Below, piece by piece: positions 1-8,333 of a stretch of DNA of 64,000 nt. The DNA comes from Vibrio sp. 10N.286.49.B3. Lineage in GTDB: Bacteria; Pseudomonadota; Gammaproteobacteria; Enterobacterales; Vibrionaceae. Made by a program: the position numbers and the translations under genes. Numbering within the stretch: the first letter of the stretch is position 1; every line of letters begins with the position of its first letter. The notes beneath the pieces are model-generated. The model had not been told where the DNA came from, made no database searches, and saw only the letters and a list, made by a program, of their open reading frames with translations. Location: the NCBI RefSeq assembly GCF_002873395.1, contig NZ_MCUV01000046.1, forward strand, positions 62,001 through 126,000, read 5' to 3'.

Positions 1-234
1 CTAGGTGAATTCGAAAGCCGTGAAGTTGCTGTTGAAGCAACGCCTCTTATCGAAGGTGGTCAACACCTAAACGTAAACGTACTTAAGCGTGAAACTCTAC
101 TGGATGCTGTTGAGCACCCAGAGAACTACCCACAACTGACTATCCGTGTATCGGGTTATGCTGTACGTTTTAACTCACTAACAACTGAACAGCAGAAAGA
201 CGTAATCGCTCGTACTTTCACTGATTCTCTATAA
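1..234 (+). CDS. grcA: Autonomous glycyl radical cofactor GrcA (C-terminal part)
   Basis: The 5' end lies outside the window; the last 77 codons are visible, ending in TAA. The peptide matches the C-terminal domain of YfiD/GrcA and pyruvate formate-lyase, with the glycyl-radical segment RVSGYAVRF and the ending ARTFTDSL. The family replaces the oxygen-damaged glycyl-radical domain of pyruvate formate-lyase in the cytoplasm, restoring formate/acetyl-CoA production after oxidative cleavage. A strong hairpin terminator follows about 35 bases later. Identification is firm; only the N-terminal part cannot be inspected. Confidence 0.95.
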   Translation, partial: LGEFESREVAVEATPLIEGGQHLNVNVLKRETLLDAVEHPENYPQLTIRVSGYAVRFNSLTTEQQKDVIARTFTDSL

Positions 235-270
235 TTAGTGCATTAAGAATATTGCTACTCTATTGATACG

Positions 271-302
271 AAAAAAGGTGCTCACTTGAGCACCTTTTTT
301 TA
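271..302. terminator. Bidirectional intrinsic terminator between grcA and thrC
   Basis: Stem AAAAAAGGTGCTCA / TGAGCACCTTTTTT with a short loop. A-run and T-run flank the stem, so it can end grcA on the plus strand and the thr operon on the minus strand. Confidence 0.9.
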
Positions 303-322
303 TACATCTGACTTGGTATTAA

Positions 323-1606
323 TTAGCCATACACTTTATGTAAGATCGCTTTTAAGCCTTCAAAGTCATTATCCATCTCTGCTGATAATGATTCCATTAC
401 GGCATGTTTCGCCAATGGTGCTGGTAAATCAATATCCGTGTCTAAGATATCATCCACCACTTCTTTGAACTTAGCAGGGTGTGCTGTACATAGGAATAGA
501 CCGGTTTCACCTTCTTGTAACTGTTCATCTAGCAAGCGGTAAGCAATCGCACCATGTGGCTCACATAGATAACCTTGCTCATAAAGATCTTTTACTGATG
601 CTGAACTTTGTGCATCGGTCGCCATACCTTTACCTAAAGTATCTAAACCCCAACCCTTAATGCGGCAAAGCTCTTCAATTCGTGGCCAGTTATTTGGCTG
701 ACTCACATCCATCGCATTCGATGTGGTTGCAACCGTTGGTTTTGGCTCCCACTGACCCGTTTCTAAGTAACGAGGCACAGTATCATTGGCATTCGTCGCG
801 GCAATAAAGCGCTTCACAGGTAAACCAAGCGCTTTCGCTAGTAAGCCTGCTGTTAAGTTACCAAAGTTACCACTTGGTACTGAGATAACAAGGTTTTCAC
901 GCTCTGCTTTACTCATCTGCGCAGCCGCTTCGAAGTAGTAACAGATTTGTGCCATAAGACGGCTGATATTGATTGAGTTTGCTGAGTTTAGACCAACATC
1001 TTCACGTAGTTGAGCATCATCAAATGATTGTTTAACCAACGCTTGGCAGTCATCAAAATCGCCATTAATGGCCACAGTATGGATATTGCCACCTAATGTA
1101 CAAAATAGCTTTTCTTGTAGTGGGCTGATTTTGCCTTTCGGATATAAAATCACAACATTGATATCTTCCATGCCATAGAAAGCATGAGCGACAGCAGCAC
1201 CAGTGTCACCCGACGTTGCCGTTAAGATAGTGATCTTGCCACCATCAGAAACCGCTTTTAAAGATTGCGCCATAAAACGGCCACCAAAGTCTTTAAAAGC
1301 AAGCGTAGGTCCATGGAAAAGCTCCAACGCATAAACGTCATCTTTTACTGACTTAATAGGTGCTGGGAACTGAAAGGCATTATCAACTAATTGAGCCACT
1401 TGCTCTGCTGGTAGCTCATCACCAATTAATGCTGATAAAATTTTGCTGCTGCGAGGAATGAAGCTTTCCGCTAGCAATGCATCGATATCATCAAATGCCG
1501 GTAAATCTGATGGGAAAAATAGCCCTTGATTGCGACCTAAACCTTGGCGTACGGCTTGGCCAAATGACACTTGTTGGTCGTTTTCTTTGATGTTATACAG
1601 CTTCAT
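323..1606 (-). CDS. thrC: Threonine synthase
   Basis: PLP enzyme converting O-phosphohomoserine to L-threonine, the last step of threonine synthesis. The 427-residue length matches E. coli ThrC (428). The PLP-binding lysine is Lys105 in the motif LAFKDFGG, and the phosphate-binding loop appears as [12 protein letters not shown]. Its ATG overlaps the end of thrB by four bases (ATGA), typical of translational coupling. It is the last gene of the minus-strand thrLABC operon and is followed by the terminator at 271-302. Confidence 0.97.
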   Translation of the reverse strand: MKLYNIKENDQQVSFGQAVRQGLGRNQGLFFPSDLPAFDDIDALLAESFIPRSSKILSALIGDELPAEQVAQLVDNAFQFPAPIKSVKDDVYALELFHGPTLAFKDFGGRFMAQSLKAVSDGGKITILTATSGDTGAAVAHAFYGMEDINVVILYPKGKISPLQEKLFCTLGGNIHTVAINGDFDDCQALVKQSFDDAQLREDVGLNSANSINISRLMAQICYYFEAAAQMSKAERENLVISVPSGNFGNLTAGLLAKALGLPVKRFIAATNANDTVPRYLETGQWEPKPTVATTSNAMDVSQPNNWPRIEELCRIKGWGLDTLGKGMATDAQSSASVKDLYEQGYLCEPHGAIAYRLLDEQLQEGETGLFLCTAHPAKFKEVVDDILDTDIDLPAPLAKHAVMESLSAEMDNDFEGLKAILHKVYG

Positions 1607-2574
1607 AAGTCACTTCCTGTTACTTTCGAGCCTTGCTTATCTAAACGACAAACATGCACGAATCCTTCTTGGTTTTGTACATAATTAGTTTCAAGCCACG
1701 CAGCAATACGTTGCGCGACATCTTCACTTTGGCAAACACTAAATAAAGTTGGACCACTACCTGAGATCCCTGTAGCTAACGAACCTGCTGACATCGCATA
1801 TTCACGCGCTTGAGCAAAGCCAGGTAGCAGTTTCGCACGATAAGGTTCAGCAATCACGTCTTTGATCATCTTCGCTGCCAACTCAGGTTGATTGGAGTGA
1901 CAAGCATGGATAAAGCCCGCGAGGTGACGACCGTGCGCGATAATATCTTGGCGACGGTATTGTGACGGTAAAATCTCACGCGCTTCAGCTGTCGAGACTT
2001 TAATGCCAGGATAAGCCATAACCCAGTACCAGTTATCAAAGCATGGTACTTCTTGACTAATCACGCCCAGCTCTTCAAGCATTAACTGAACGCCACCTAA
2101 GTAACACGGTGCGACGTTATCATAGTGAATACCGCCAGAGATTTTACCTTCCATTTCACCCATCAAAGCCAGTAGTTCCATCTCATCTAATGGCTGGTCA
2201 TGAAAGCGGTTAAGGGCATCTAATGCAGCCACAATAGAGCAAGCACTAGAACCTAAGCCAGAGCCAATTGGCATGTTTTTCTCAAGCGTCATCGCAAGTG
2301 GTTTAAGCGTGATCTCTTTCTTTTTAAGCTCACGAGCAAAGACCAACCAGCAATCATAAACGATATTATCTTCTGGGTTCTCTGGCAGTTTAGCCACAAA
2401 GCGCCCTGACGTTTGTAAAGTAAACGGCGCCTCACCTGATTTAACCAAAACGCGGTCACCGAGCAAGGTACCATCAATAGGAGAGACTGCTGCCCCCAAC
2501 ACATCAAAGCCAACACTCACATTACCAATCGATGCAGGAGCATAAACAACAACGCCATCATTCATGTTTGTCAT
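1603..2574 (-). CDS. thrB: Homoserine kinase
   Basis: GHMP-family kinase that phosphorylates homoserine. The ATP-binding glycine-rich loop [12 protein letters not shown] lies at residues 102-113, and the C-terminal motif [11 protein letters not shown] is present. The protein has 323 residues against 310 in E. coli; the difference is partly a few extra N-terminal residues before [10 protein letters not shown]. The chosen ATG has GGGG about eight bases upstream and starts three bases after the thrA stop; an alternative ATG three codons later is possible. Operon position between thrA and thrC supports the call. Confidence 0.96.
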   Translation of the reverse strand: MTNMNDGVVVYAPASIGNVSVGFDVLGAAVSPIDGTLLGDRVLVKSGEAPFTLQTSGRFVAKLPENPEDNIVYDCWLVFARELKKKEITLKPLAMTLEKNMPIGSGLGSSACSIVAALDALNRFHDQPLDEMELLALMGEMEGKISGGIHYDNVAPCYLGGVQLMLEELGVISQEVPCFDNWYWVMAYPGIKVSTAEAREILPSQYRRQDIIAHGRHLAGFIHACHSNQPELAAKMIKDVIAEPYRAKLLPGFAQAREYAMSAGSLATGISGSGPTLFSVCQSEDVAQRIAAWLETNYVQNQEGFVHVCRLDKQGSKVTGSDL

Positions 2575-2577
2575 TAA

Positions 2578-5037
2578 TTAAACCCCTAACTTCCAGCCTA
2601 AAGTACGCATAACATCAGAGAAAACACCAGCAGCAGTCACTTCAGTACCCGCACCGTAGCCACGCAATACCAGTGGAATTGGCTGGTAGTAACGGCTATA
2701 AAACGCCAGCGCATTTTCACCATCTTTAATCTTAAACATCGGGTCATTTTCATCAACCGCAAGCATTCTCACCTTACAGACTCCATCGGCAATTTCACCC
2801 ACGTAGCGTAAGACTTTGCCTTCTTTCGCCGCATCCGCTACCAACTGAGCAAAGTAAGCATCAGCTTCTGGCAAGCGATCCATGAACTCACTCACTGAAC
2901 CAGAATCATCAAAACCTGGTGGCAATGCTTGGTCAACTTCAATATCTTCTAACTCTAAAGCCATACCTGCTTCACGAGCTAAAATGAGCAGCTTACGCGC
3001 CACATCCATACCGGATAAGTCATCACGAGGATCGGGTTCGGTAAAGCCATTCGAGCAAGCAATTGCGGTAGCTTGGCTAAGCGACATGCCTTCATCTAAC
3101 TTACCAAAGATGTAAGATAGCGAACCAGATAAGATGCCGTTGAATTTATCTAACTCATCACCCGCTGAAATTAAGTTTTGTAGGTTTTCAATGACCGGTA
3201 AGCCTGCACCAACCGTTGTTTCATACATCAGTTTACGACGTGAACGACGCGCAGTTTCACGAAGTTGGTGATAATAAGCCATGCTCGCGGTATTGGCTTT
3301 TTTATTCGGTGTCACAACATGGAAACCTGCCGCTAAGAAGTCAGCATATTGGTTAGCAATATCTTCACTCGAAGTACAGTCCACCAGCACAGGGTTAATG
3401 ATGTGGTTTTGCTGAACTAATGCAGAAAGGCGCGATAAGCTAAACCCTTCACTGGCATTGACCATACGATCACGCCACTGCTCTAATGGTAAGCCTTCGC
3501 TATCAAGCAATAGACCTTTGCTGTTTGCTAGACCACAAACTCGAATCACAATTCCTTTGTTAGCCAGCTTAATTTGTTGACGTTGAATCTGGTCAATCAA
3601 CTCACCGCCGACACCACCAACACCAACAACAAATACATCTAAGAAGTGCTTAGAGTTAAATAGGTTCTCATGACACGCTTTAATCGCTTCTTTAATTTTA
3701 TCCGCTGGAATAACGGCAGAAATAGCACGCTCAGATGAACCTTGTGCAATCGCAACCACATTGACATGCACTTCCGCCAATGAAGAGAAGAACTGCGATG
3801 CCACACCTTGAGAAGTACGCATACCATCACCGACTAAGGTCACAATCGCCATATCATCAAGAAACTCAACCGGCTCTAATAAGCCATCTTTTAACTCAAG
3901 TTCAAAGTTCTCTTTCAATGCATTTTGCGCATTGAGTTTATCGCCTGCTTCAATACAGAAACTGATGCTGTATTCCGATGACGATTGAGTAATTAAGACA
4001 ATGGAGACACCAGCAGAAGACATCGCACCAAAGACGCGACTTGCCATACCAACCATCCCTTTCATACCAGGGCCAGAGACGTTAACCATCGTTAAGTCAC
4101 TCAGTGTCGTAATGCCTTTAATTGCTAGATTATCTTCACCAGTATCTTGACCAATTAGTGTTCCAGCACCTTGTGGGTTAAAGCTGTTTTTGATCAAGCA
4201 TGGGATGTGGAATTGAGCAATCGGAGCAATGGTTTTCGGGTGCAGTACTGAAGCACCAAAATAAGACAATTCCATCGCTTCTTGATAGCTTAGTGATTTC
4301 AGTAAACGCGCATCTTCAACTAAACGAGGATCGCAGTTATACACACCGTCAACGTCAGTCCAGATTTCACAACAATCAGCGCGTAAACAAGCGGCAAGAA
4401 CAGCGGCTGAATAATCTGAACCGTTACGACCTAAAGTGACCAGTTCGCCTTTCGCATTACCGGCAGTAAAGCCCGGCATGATATTGACATGACCTTGTGG
4501 TAATGGACTCTGCTTGAAGTTTTGCGTCGAGATCTCAACATCAACCATCGCTTCTAAGTGATCGCCTTGCGCGTAAAAATACTGCACAGGGTCAATCAAT
4601 GCGGCAGGTTGACCTTGCGCCTCTAGCACTGCTTTCATTAGTTGAATGGAGATACGCTCCCCTTTACTAATAATGCGTGCGTTGACATGGTTTGGGCACA
4701 TATTCAGTAGCGTGATGCCATGAACAAATTGACGTAATTGCTCAAGTGAAATCGCCACTTGCTGATCGAACCCGGTCGAGTCAATGTTCGGTACACTTGC
4801 TTTGATTGCATGGAATAGTTGATCAAAAGATAACTCTAATTCCGCAATGTGTGCCTCTGTATCCCCAGAAGATAAAGCACTATCAATGATGGCCACTAAC
4901 TTATTGGTCGTTTTACCCGGTGCGGATAACACAACCGCTACTTCTTCTTGTTGAGCATTATTAGCAATAATTTCTGCAGCACGTAAAAACCTATCTGCAT
5001 CAGCTAATGATGAGCCTCCAAACTTTAATACTCGCAT
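2578..5037 (-). CDS. thrA: Bifunctional aspartokinase I / homoserine dehydrogenase I
   Basis: Catalyses the first and third steps of threonine synthesis. The order is an aspartokinase domain starting [10 protein letters not shown], two ACT regulatory domains around residues 315-450 (threonine feedback in the family), then homoserine dehydrogenase with the NAD(P) motif [10 protein letters not shown] and the conserved segment [18 protein letters not shown] start it at the ATG at 5037 rather than an in-frame TTG at 5049: the Shine-Dalgarno GGAGGAAGGG sits between the two, and MRVLKFGG is the known family start. This gives 819 residues, close to the E. coli 820. Confidence 0.96.
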   Translation of the reverse strand: MRVLKFGGSSLADADRFLRAAEIIANNAQQEEVAVVLSAPGKTTNKLVAIIDSALSSGDTEAHIAELELSFDQLFHAIKASVPNIDSTGFDQQVAISLEQLRQFVHGITLLNMCPNHVNARIISKGERISIQLMKAVLEAQGQPAALIDPVQYFYAQGDHLEAMVDVEISTQNFKQSPLPQGHVNIMPGFTAGNAKGELVTLGRNGSDYSAAVLAACLRADCCEIWTDVDGVYNCDPRLVEDARLLKSLSYQEAMELSYFGASVLHPKTIAPIAQFHIPCLIKNSFNPQGAGTLIGQDTGEDNLAIKGITTLSDLTMVNVSGPGMKGMVGMASRVFGAMSSAGVSIVLITQSSSEYSISFCIEAGDKLNAQNALKENFELELKDGLLEPVEFLDDMAIVTLVGDGMRTSQGVASQFFSSLAEVHVNVVAIAQGSSERAISAVIPADKIKEAIKACHENLFNSKHFLDVFVVGVGGVGGELIDQIQRQQIKLANKGIVIRVCGLANSKGLLLDSEGLPLEQWRDRMVNASEGFSLSRLSALVQQNHIINPVLVDCTSSEDIANQYADFLAAGFHVVTPNKKANTASMAYYHQLRETARRSRRKLMYETTVGAGLPVIENLQNLISAGDELDKFNGILSGSLSYIFGKLDEGMSLSQATAIACSNGFTEPDPRDDLSGMDVARKLLILAREAGMALELEDIEVDQALPPGFDDSGSVSEFMDRLPEADAYFAQLVADAAKEGKVLRYVGEIADGVCKVRMLAVDENDPMFKIKDGENALAFYSRYYQPIPLVLRGYGAGTEVTAAGVFSDVMRTLGWKLGV

Positions 5038-5066
5038 CCCTTCCTCCAAACAATCAAAAATAGTAT

Positions 5067-5105
5067 AAAAAAAGGCCTGTATCTGGTGGGATACAGGCCT
5101 TTTTG
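5067..5105 (-). terminator. Attenuator (intrinsic terminator) of the thr operon
   Basis: On the minus strand a GGCCTGTAT stem, loop CCCACCAG and ATACAGGCC are followed by seven U residues, 13 bases after the leader-peptide stop and about 30 bases before thrA. Position and shape fit transcription attenuation controlled by ribosome stalling on the leader peptide. Confidence 0.88.
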
Positions 5106-5117
5106 AAAATCTTTCGC

Positions 5118-5195
5118 TCAGCAGCCCGTCCCAACCCTATTAATGGTGGTAATAATCATGATGGTGGTAATGATTAAGCGACGGTTAATTAGCAT
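5118..5195 (-). CDS. thrL: thr operon leader peptide
   Basis: A 25-codon reading frame, ATG at 5195 to TGA at 5118, placed just before the attenuator. It contains 5 threonine and 7 isoleucine codons, clustered as [11 protein letters not shown], which resembles the Thr/Ile tract of E. coli ThrL. An AGAAGA stretch lies upstream as a weak ribosome binding site. By analogy with E. coli, shortage of charged tRNA-Thr or tRNA-Ile would stall the ribosome and prevent the terminator from forming. It has no known function beyond this. The call rests on codon content and position. Confidence 0.85.
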   Translation of the reverse strand: MLINRRLIITTIMIITTINRVGTGC

Positions 5196-5234
5196 ACGGT
5201 TGTTTCTTCTATACTCTGCTATTGGTTATATCTA

Positions 5235-5263
5235 CGTTTACCGAACTTCTTATTTCTAGTCAA
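5235..5263 (-). promoter_or_regulatory. Possible thr operon promoter
   Basis: Minus-strand TTGACT (5258-5263) and TAAACG (5235-5240) are separated by 17 bases, about 40 bases before thrL. The -35 is good and the -10 is weak, so this is tentative. Confidence 0.35.
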
Positions 5264-5429
5264 CAAAAAAAGACCATTTATGAGCATTTAGGTCTCATTT
5301 GACACAAAACGGTAACTTATTGCAAAAATCTCACTAAGTGCACAGTCTCACATAAAAATGATTTTTTTTTCTTCATAGCGGCTATAGGTGTGCTTTAATT
5401 ACTTTATAAACGATGGCAAGGAGCAATAC

Positions 5430-5897
5430 ATGAAACGGGTAATATTTTTAATTGCTGCTTATTGCTCTTGCTCTGTTTATGCCAATACTTTGCCTTTACT
5501 GCCTGCTCAGCATAATCAATCTCCGCACAATCTTTTTTTAGTTAGCGCGAACCAAAGCAATGACGATTTCGATGTATGGAATATTGATGGTGGATATAGC
5601 TACACATTATTTAATGATATTGACTTGTATGTGGGCGCAAGAATAAATAATTCTGATGATGTCCAATCAAATGGTTTTTTAAGTGGGATGACCTATCAAG
5701 TCAGCGAGAGAATAAGCGTTAAAAGTACGCTTCACTCTTACCGTATTACGGATACTGAACTTAATGAAACCAGCACTAATATTGCCGCAGAAATTTCTAG
5801 CCGTTTACAACTGTCAGATAACCTTGATTTGCATGCCACGCTTGATTACCAAGAGTGGCAGCAAGGTATAGAGGTGGGGCTAGGCTTTCGGTTTTAA
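5430..5897 (+). CDS. Small exported protein, probably an outer-membrane beta-barrel
   Basis: I do not recognise a named family. The 155-residue product begins with a clear signal peptide (MKRVIFLIAAY...VYA, cleavage expected before NT). The mature part is polar with alternating aromatic/hydrophobic residues (YSYTLFNDIDLYVGARI) and ends in Gly-Leu-Gly-Phe-Arg-Phe; a terminal Phe is the usual signature of BAM-assembled outer-membrane proteins. The ATG at 5430 is preceded by AAGGAG at the right distance; an in-frame ATG at 5388 has no such site and would bury the signal peptide. It stands alone between divergent thr and convergent rraA-like genes. Confidence 0.75.
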   Translation: MKRVIFLIAAYCSCSVYANTLPLLPAQHNQSPHNLFLVSANQSNDDFDVWNIDGGYSYTLFNDIDLYVGARINNSDDVQSNGFLSGMTYQVSERISVKSTLHSYRITDTELNETSTNIAAEISSRLQLSDNLDLHATLDYQEWQQGIEVGLGFRF

Positions 5898-5936
5898 TCG
5901 CCTATTCTCTACTATAAAGCGTTCATCAATGAGTCA

Positions 5937-6419
5937 TTAAAACGCTAACAATTCAGATGACATCAACACCCCATTCCAGTCTGAGTAAATGTAATCGCCC
6001 GGTTGTATCATTTGATTTTGTAATGTGAGTGTTACATTTATCTCACCAGCATCTCTTTTTTCCGTTTTAAATGGGCAAGCAGCCAGTGCTTTTATACCGA
6101 GATCCATTTGTGACAACATAGCAACATCGCGGATAGCACCATAAACAATGATCCCTTCCCAGCCGTTTTCAATGGCAAGAATAGCGAGCTGATCGCCAAG
6201 TAATGCCTTTTGACATGAACCATTACCATCAATCACAAGTACTTTACCCTTGCCATTTAGTGATAACGTATCACGCACCTTAGAATTATCATGATAACAA
6301 CGAACAGTAACAATTTCGCCAAAGAACGCATCGCGTAAACCAAAATTTTGTAACGGTAGCGATAAAAGCGTAACTTGATCTTCGTACTTATCACAAATAT
6401 CTGGGGTTATATCACTCAT
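5937..6419 (-). CDS. RraA / class II HMG-aldolase family protein
   Basis: 160 residues aligned along most of its length with E. coli RraA, the inhibitor of RNase E (shared [39 protein letters not shown]). Unlike E. coli RraA it has the D-X20-R-D motif (Asp76, Arg97, Asp98) that binds metal and substrate in 4-hydroxy-4-methyl-2-oxoglutarate aldolases; E. coli RraA has Ala and Gln at the two Asp positions. It may therefore be an aldolase or oxaloacetate decarboxylase rather than an RNase E regulator. It is a single-gene unit, with AAGGAGG upstream of its ATG. Confidence 0.85.
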   Translation of the reverse strand: MSDITPDICDKYEDQVTLLSLPLQNFGLRDAFFGEIVTVRCYHDNSKVRDTLSLNGKGKVLVIDGNGSCQKALLGDQLAILAIENGWEGIIVYGAIRDVAMLSQMDLGIKALAACPFKTEKRDAGEINVTLTLQNQMIQPGDYIYSDWNGVLMSSELLAF

Positions 6420-6609
6420 ATTTCCTCCTTGAAAAGGGTCATGACCCGCGCTAAATCAAAATTTAATCAAATATAATCGTTATAACTATTTTCATCGTCC
6501 TATATGATAAAAAGGCTTCGCTACAAGCTATATTTCCTTTTTCTTTCAAAGCTTAGCGAATACTTATGTTACCCATAAAAAAGAGCACATTTAAGCTAGA
6601 TTTTATATG

Positions 6610-6623
6610 TTGATAGTTATCAC
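6610..6623. promoter_or_regulatory. FNR-like site (imperfect)
   Basis: TTGATAGTTATCAC matches nine of the ten defined bases of the FNR consensus TTGAT-N4-ATCAA. It is distal to arcA, about 410 bases upstream. Confidence 0.45.
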
Positions 6624-6758
6624 GTTTTTACCCAAACTACTTTACCTACTGTAAATAAACAAAAGAAATATGAATAAAAATGCACTAGATCACATTACGC
6701 ACGTCCCAATGCTATTGCTCTTTCCTATCTTAAATACACATTTGTTACAATTCATCTA

Positions 6759-6772
6759 TTGATATAAATCAA
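6759..6772. promoter_or_regulatory. Perfect FNR-box palindrome upstream of arcA
   Basis: TTGATATAAATCAA matches all ten defined bases of the FNR consensus. Its centre is about 70 bases before the start point expected from the TTGTTA/TAAAAT promoter, near the -71 spacing used at class I sites. FNR activation of arcA is established in E. coli; use of this site here is inferred. Confidence 0.7.
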
Positions 6773-7034
6773 TAAATACCATGGAATTGTCTCACACCCA
6801 TTGTTAGCAAGCTGTTAACATTATAAAATCTCCGCCAAGTATTGACAGAATAAGACTCGATAACAGGGAAATCGCGTTTTTTGGGCAACTAAATCACGGA
6901 TGACGGGCAACGTAAGTATGTGTATTTTTGGATTTTTTCCTTTTATATCAAAAATACATTACCTGTATGTTATTTTTTTGCCTAGAATTTATTCTAATCA
7001 AGCACAATTCGTCATAAATTTTTAGGTACCGCCA

Positions 7035-7751
7035 ATGCAAACCCCGCAGATTCTTATTGTTGAAGATGAGCAAGTAACACGTAACACCCTTAAAAGCATT
7101 TTTGAAGCTGAGGGATACGTTGTCTTTGAAGCCAGCGATGGTGAAGAGATGCACCAAGTTCTAACAGCAAATGCTGTTAACTTAGTGATTATGGACATCA
7201 ACCTTCCAGGTAAAAATGGTCTATTACTTGCTCGTGAACTTCGTGAACAAGCTAACGTTGCACTCATGTTTTTAACAGGTCGTGACAATGAAGTAGATAA
7301 AATCTTAGGTTTAGAAATCGGTGCTGATGACTACATCACAAAACCGTTTAACCCACGTGAACTGACTATCCGCGCACGTAACTTGCTAAACCGCTCTATG
7401 AGCTCAAACACTACTCAAGAAGAAAAGCGCTCTGTTGAAAAATACGAATTCAATGGCTGGATTCTTGATATTAACAGTCGTTCTTTAATTAGCCCGAATG
7501 GCGAAGGTTACAAACTACCTCGTTCTGAGTTTAGAGCACTACTGCACTTTTGTGAAAACCCAGGTAAGATCCAGACTCGTGCTGATCTACTGAAGAAAAT
7601 GACAGGTCGTGAGCTTAAGCCACACGATCGTACTGTTGACGTAACTATTCGCCGTATTCGTAAGCATTTTGAATCTGTTTTAGGTACGCCAGAGATTATT
7701 GCTACAATTCACGGTGAAGGCTACCGTTTTTGTGGTGAGCTAGAAGACTAA
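7035..7751 (+). CDS. arcA: Aerobic respiration control response regulator ArcA
   Basis: 238-residue OmpR/PhoB-type regulator, the same length as in E. coli. The receiver domain has the acidic pair Glu10/Asp11, phospho-acceptor Asp54 (VIMDINLPG), Thr81 and Lys103; the C-terminal winged helix ends with the segment [15 protein letters not shown]. Phosphorylated by ArcB under oxygen limitation, it represses respiratory and TCA-cycle genes. It is monocistronic, with a strong terminator just downstream and a long leader carrying FNR-type sites. The cognate kinase arcB lies about 0.6 kb away in the opposite orientation, unlike E. coli where the two genes are far apart. Confidence 0.97.
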   Translation: MQTPQILIVEDEQVTRNTLKSIFEAEGYVVFEASDGEEMHQVLTANAVNLVIMDINLPGKNGLLLARELREQANVALMFLTGRDNEVDKILGLEIGADDYITKPFNPRELTIRARNLLNRSMSSNTTQEEKRSVEKYEFNGWILDINSRSLISPNGEGYKLPRSEFRALLHFCENPGKIQTRADLLKKMTGRELKPHDRTVDVTIRRIRKHFESVLGTPEIIATIHGEGYRFCGELED

Positions 7752-7770
7752 TCCTCTTCGGTTTCTACAC

Positions 7771-7806
7771 AAAAAAGGCTTGGTGAGTAATCATCAAGCC
7801 TTTTTT
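7771..7806. terminator. arcA: Terminator after arcA
   Basis: Stem AAAAAAGGCTTG(g)TGA / TCA(t)CAAGCCTTTTTT; symmetrical A and T runs let it also act on the convergent lipoprotein-arcB unit. Confidence 0.9.
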
Positions 7807-7864
7807 GTATCTGTGCTATTTAGAAATAATATTCTTCACTCTATTCATGCTAAAAATTGAAAAC

Positions 7865-8329
7865 TTAATAGACCTTCTCAACCTTCACCTGGTTATCAAC
7901 GAGAGTAACACTGGCTTGAGCTTGTTTAAGCTCCACTGCAACATCAACAGGCTTTGATTCATCTAGTTCAATATCTGACTGAAAAACCACTTCCCAACGT
8001 GCGGTGCTAAAGGTGCGCACCTCTAGGTTTTGCGCTGGAATATTCCACAACTGCCCGCCTTGGCGAATCGTTACGGCTTCAACTTCCATATCTGCAGCTA
8101 AATCACTCACACCACTCAATTGCAGTGAACCATGCAACAAAATAGCAGGTTCGCTACCCGACTCGGTGATCATAGGCATCATATTAAGCCATAAATTACT
8201 CTGCAGGCTTACTGCTGTTTGAGCCAACTCTGCGGTACTGGATTGCTGCCATTCAACGTGCTTATCTTGTTGAGATGCACAACCGACACTAGCTAACGCT
8301 AATACACATATTAATGCGACTTTCTTCAT
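7865..8329 (-). CDS. Uncharacterised lipoprotein cotranscribed with arcB
   Basis: 154 residues with a type II signal peptide, MKKVALICVLALASVGC, and a lipobox ending at Cys17 (SVGC). The residue after Cys is Ala, so outer-membrane sorting is expected under the usual rules. The mature part is a small mixed, probably beta-rich domain without a family motif I recognise. The gene begins only four bases after the arcB stop, so the two are almost certainly on one transcript. The neighbourhood suggests, but does not prove, a link to the Arc pathway or envelope status. Confidence 0.85.
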   Translation of the reverse strand: MKKVALICVLALASVGCASQQDKHVEWQQSSTAELAQTAVSLQSNLWLNMMPMITESGSEPAILLHGSLQLSGVSDLAADMEVEAVTIRQGGQLWNIPAQNLEVRTFSTARWEVVFQSDIELDESKPVDVAVELKQAQASVTLVDNQVKVEKVY

Positions 8330-8333
8330 CTGA

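Larger units (their letters stand above)
6420..7034. promoter_or_regulatory. Long AT-rich arcA upstream region
   Basis: About 615 bases with no convincing gene. It contains two FNR-like palindromes (6610-6623 and 6759-6772), a candidate promoter downstream of the second (TTGTTA 6801-6806, 17 bases, TAAAAT 6824-6829), and a 10-bp inverted repeat TGTATTTTTG / CAAAAATACA (6921-6930 and 6949-6958) that would lie in the leader RNA. E. coli arcA also has a long multi-promoter leader. Confidence 0.6.

Noticed and set aside
286..468. 60-codon plus-strand frame overlapping the terminator and the end of thrC
   Set aside because: It begins in the terminator, lies antisense to thrC and has no ribosome site.
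5140..5175. Repeated GGTGGTAAT units that look like a short tandem repeat
   Set aside because: They are the Thr/Ile codons of the leader peptide on the other strand.
6681..6696. CRP-like TGCACTAGATCACA upstream of arcA
   Set aside because: Only the right half matches; the two half-sites are two bases too close for CRP.
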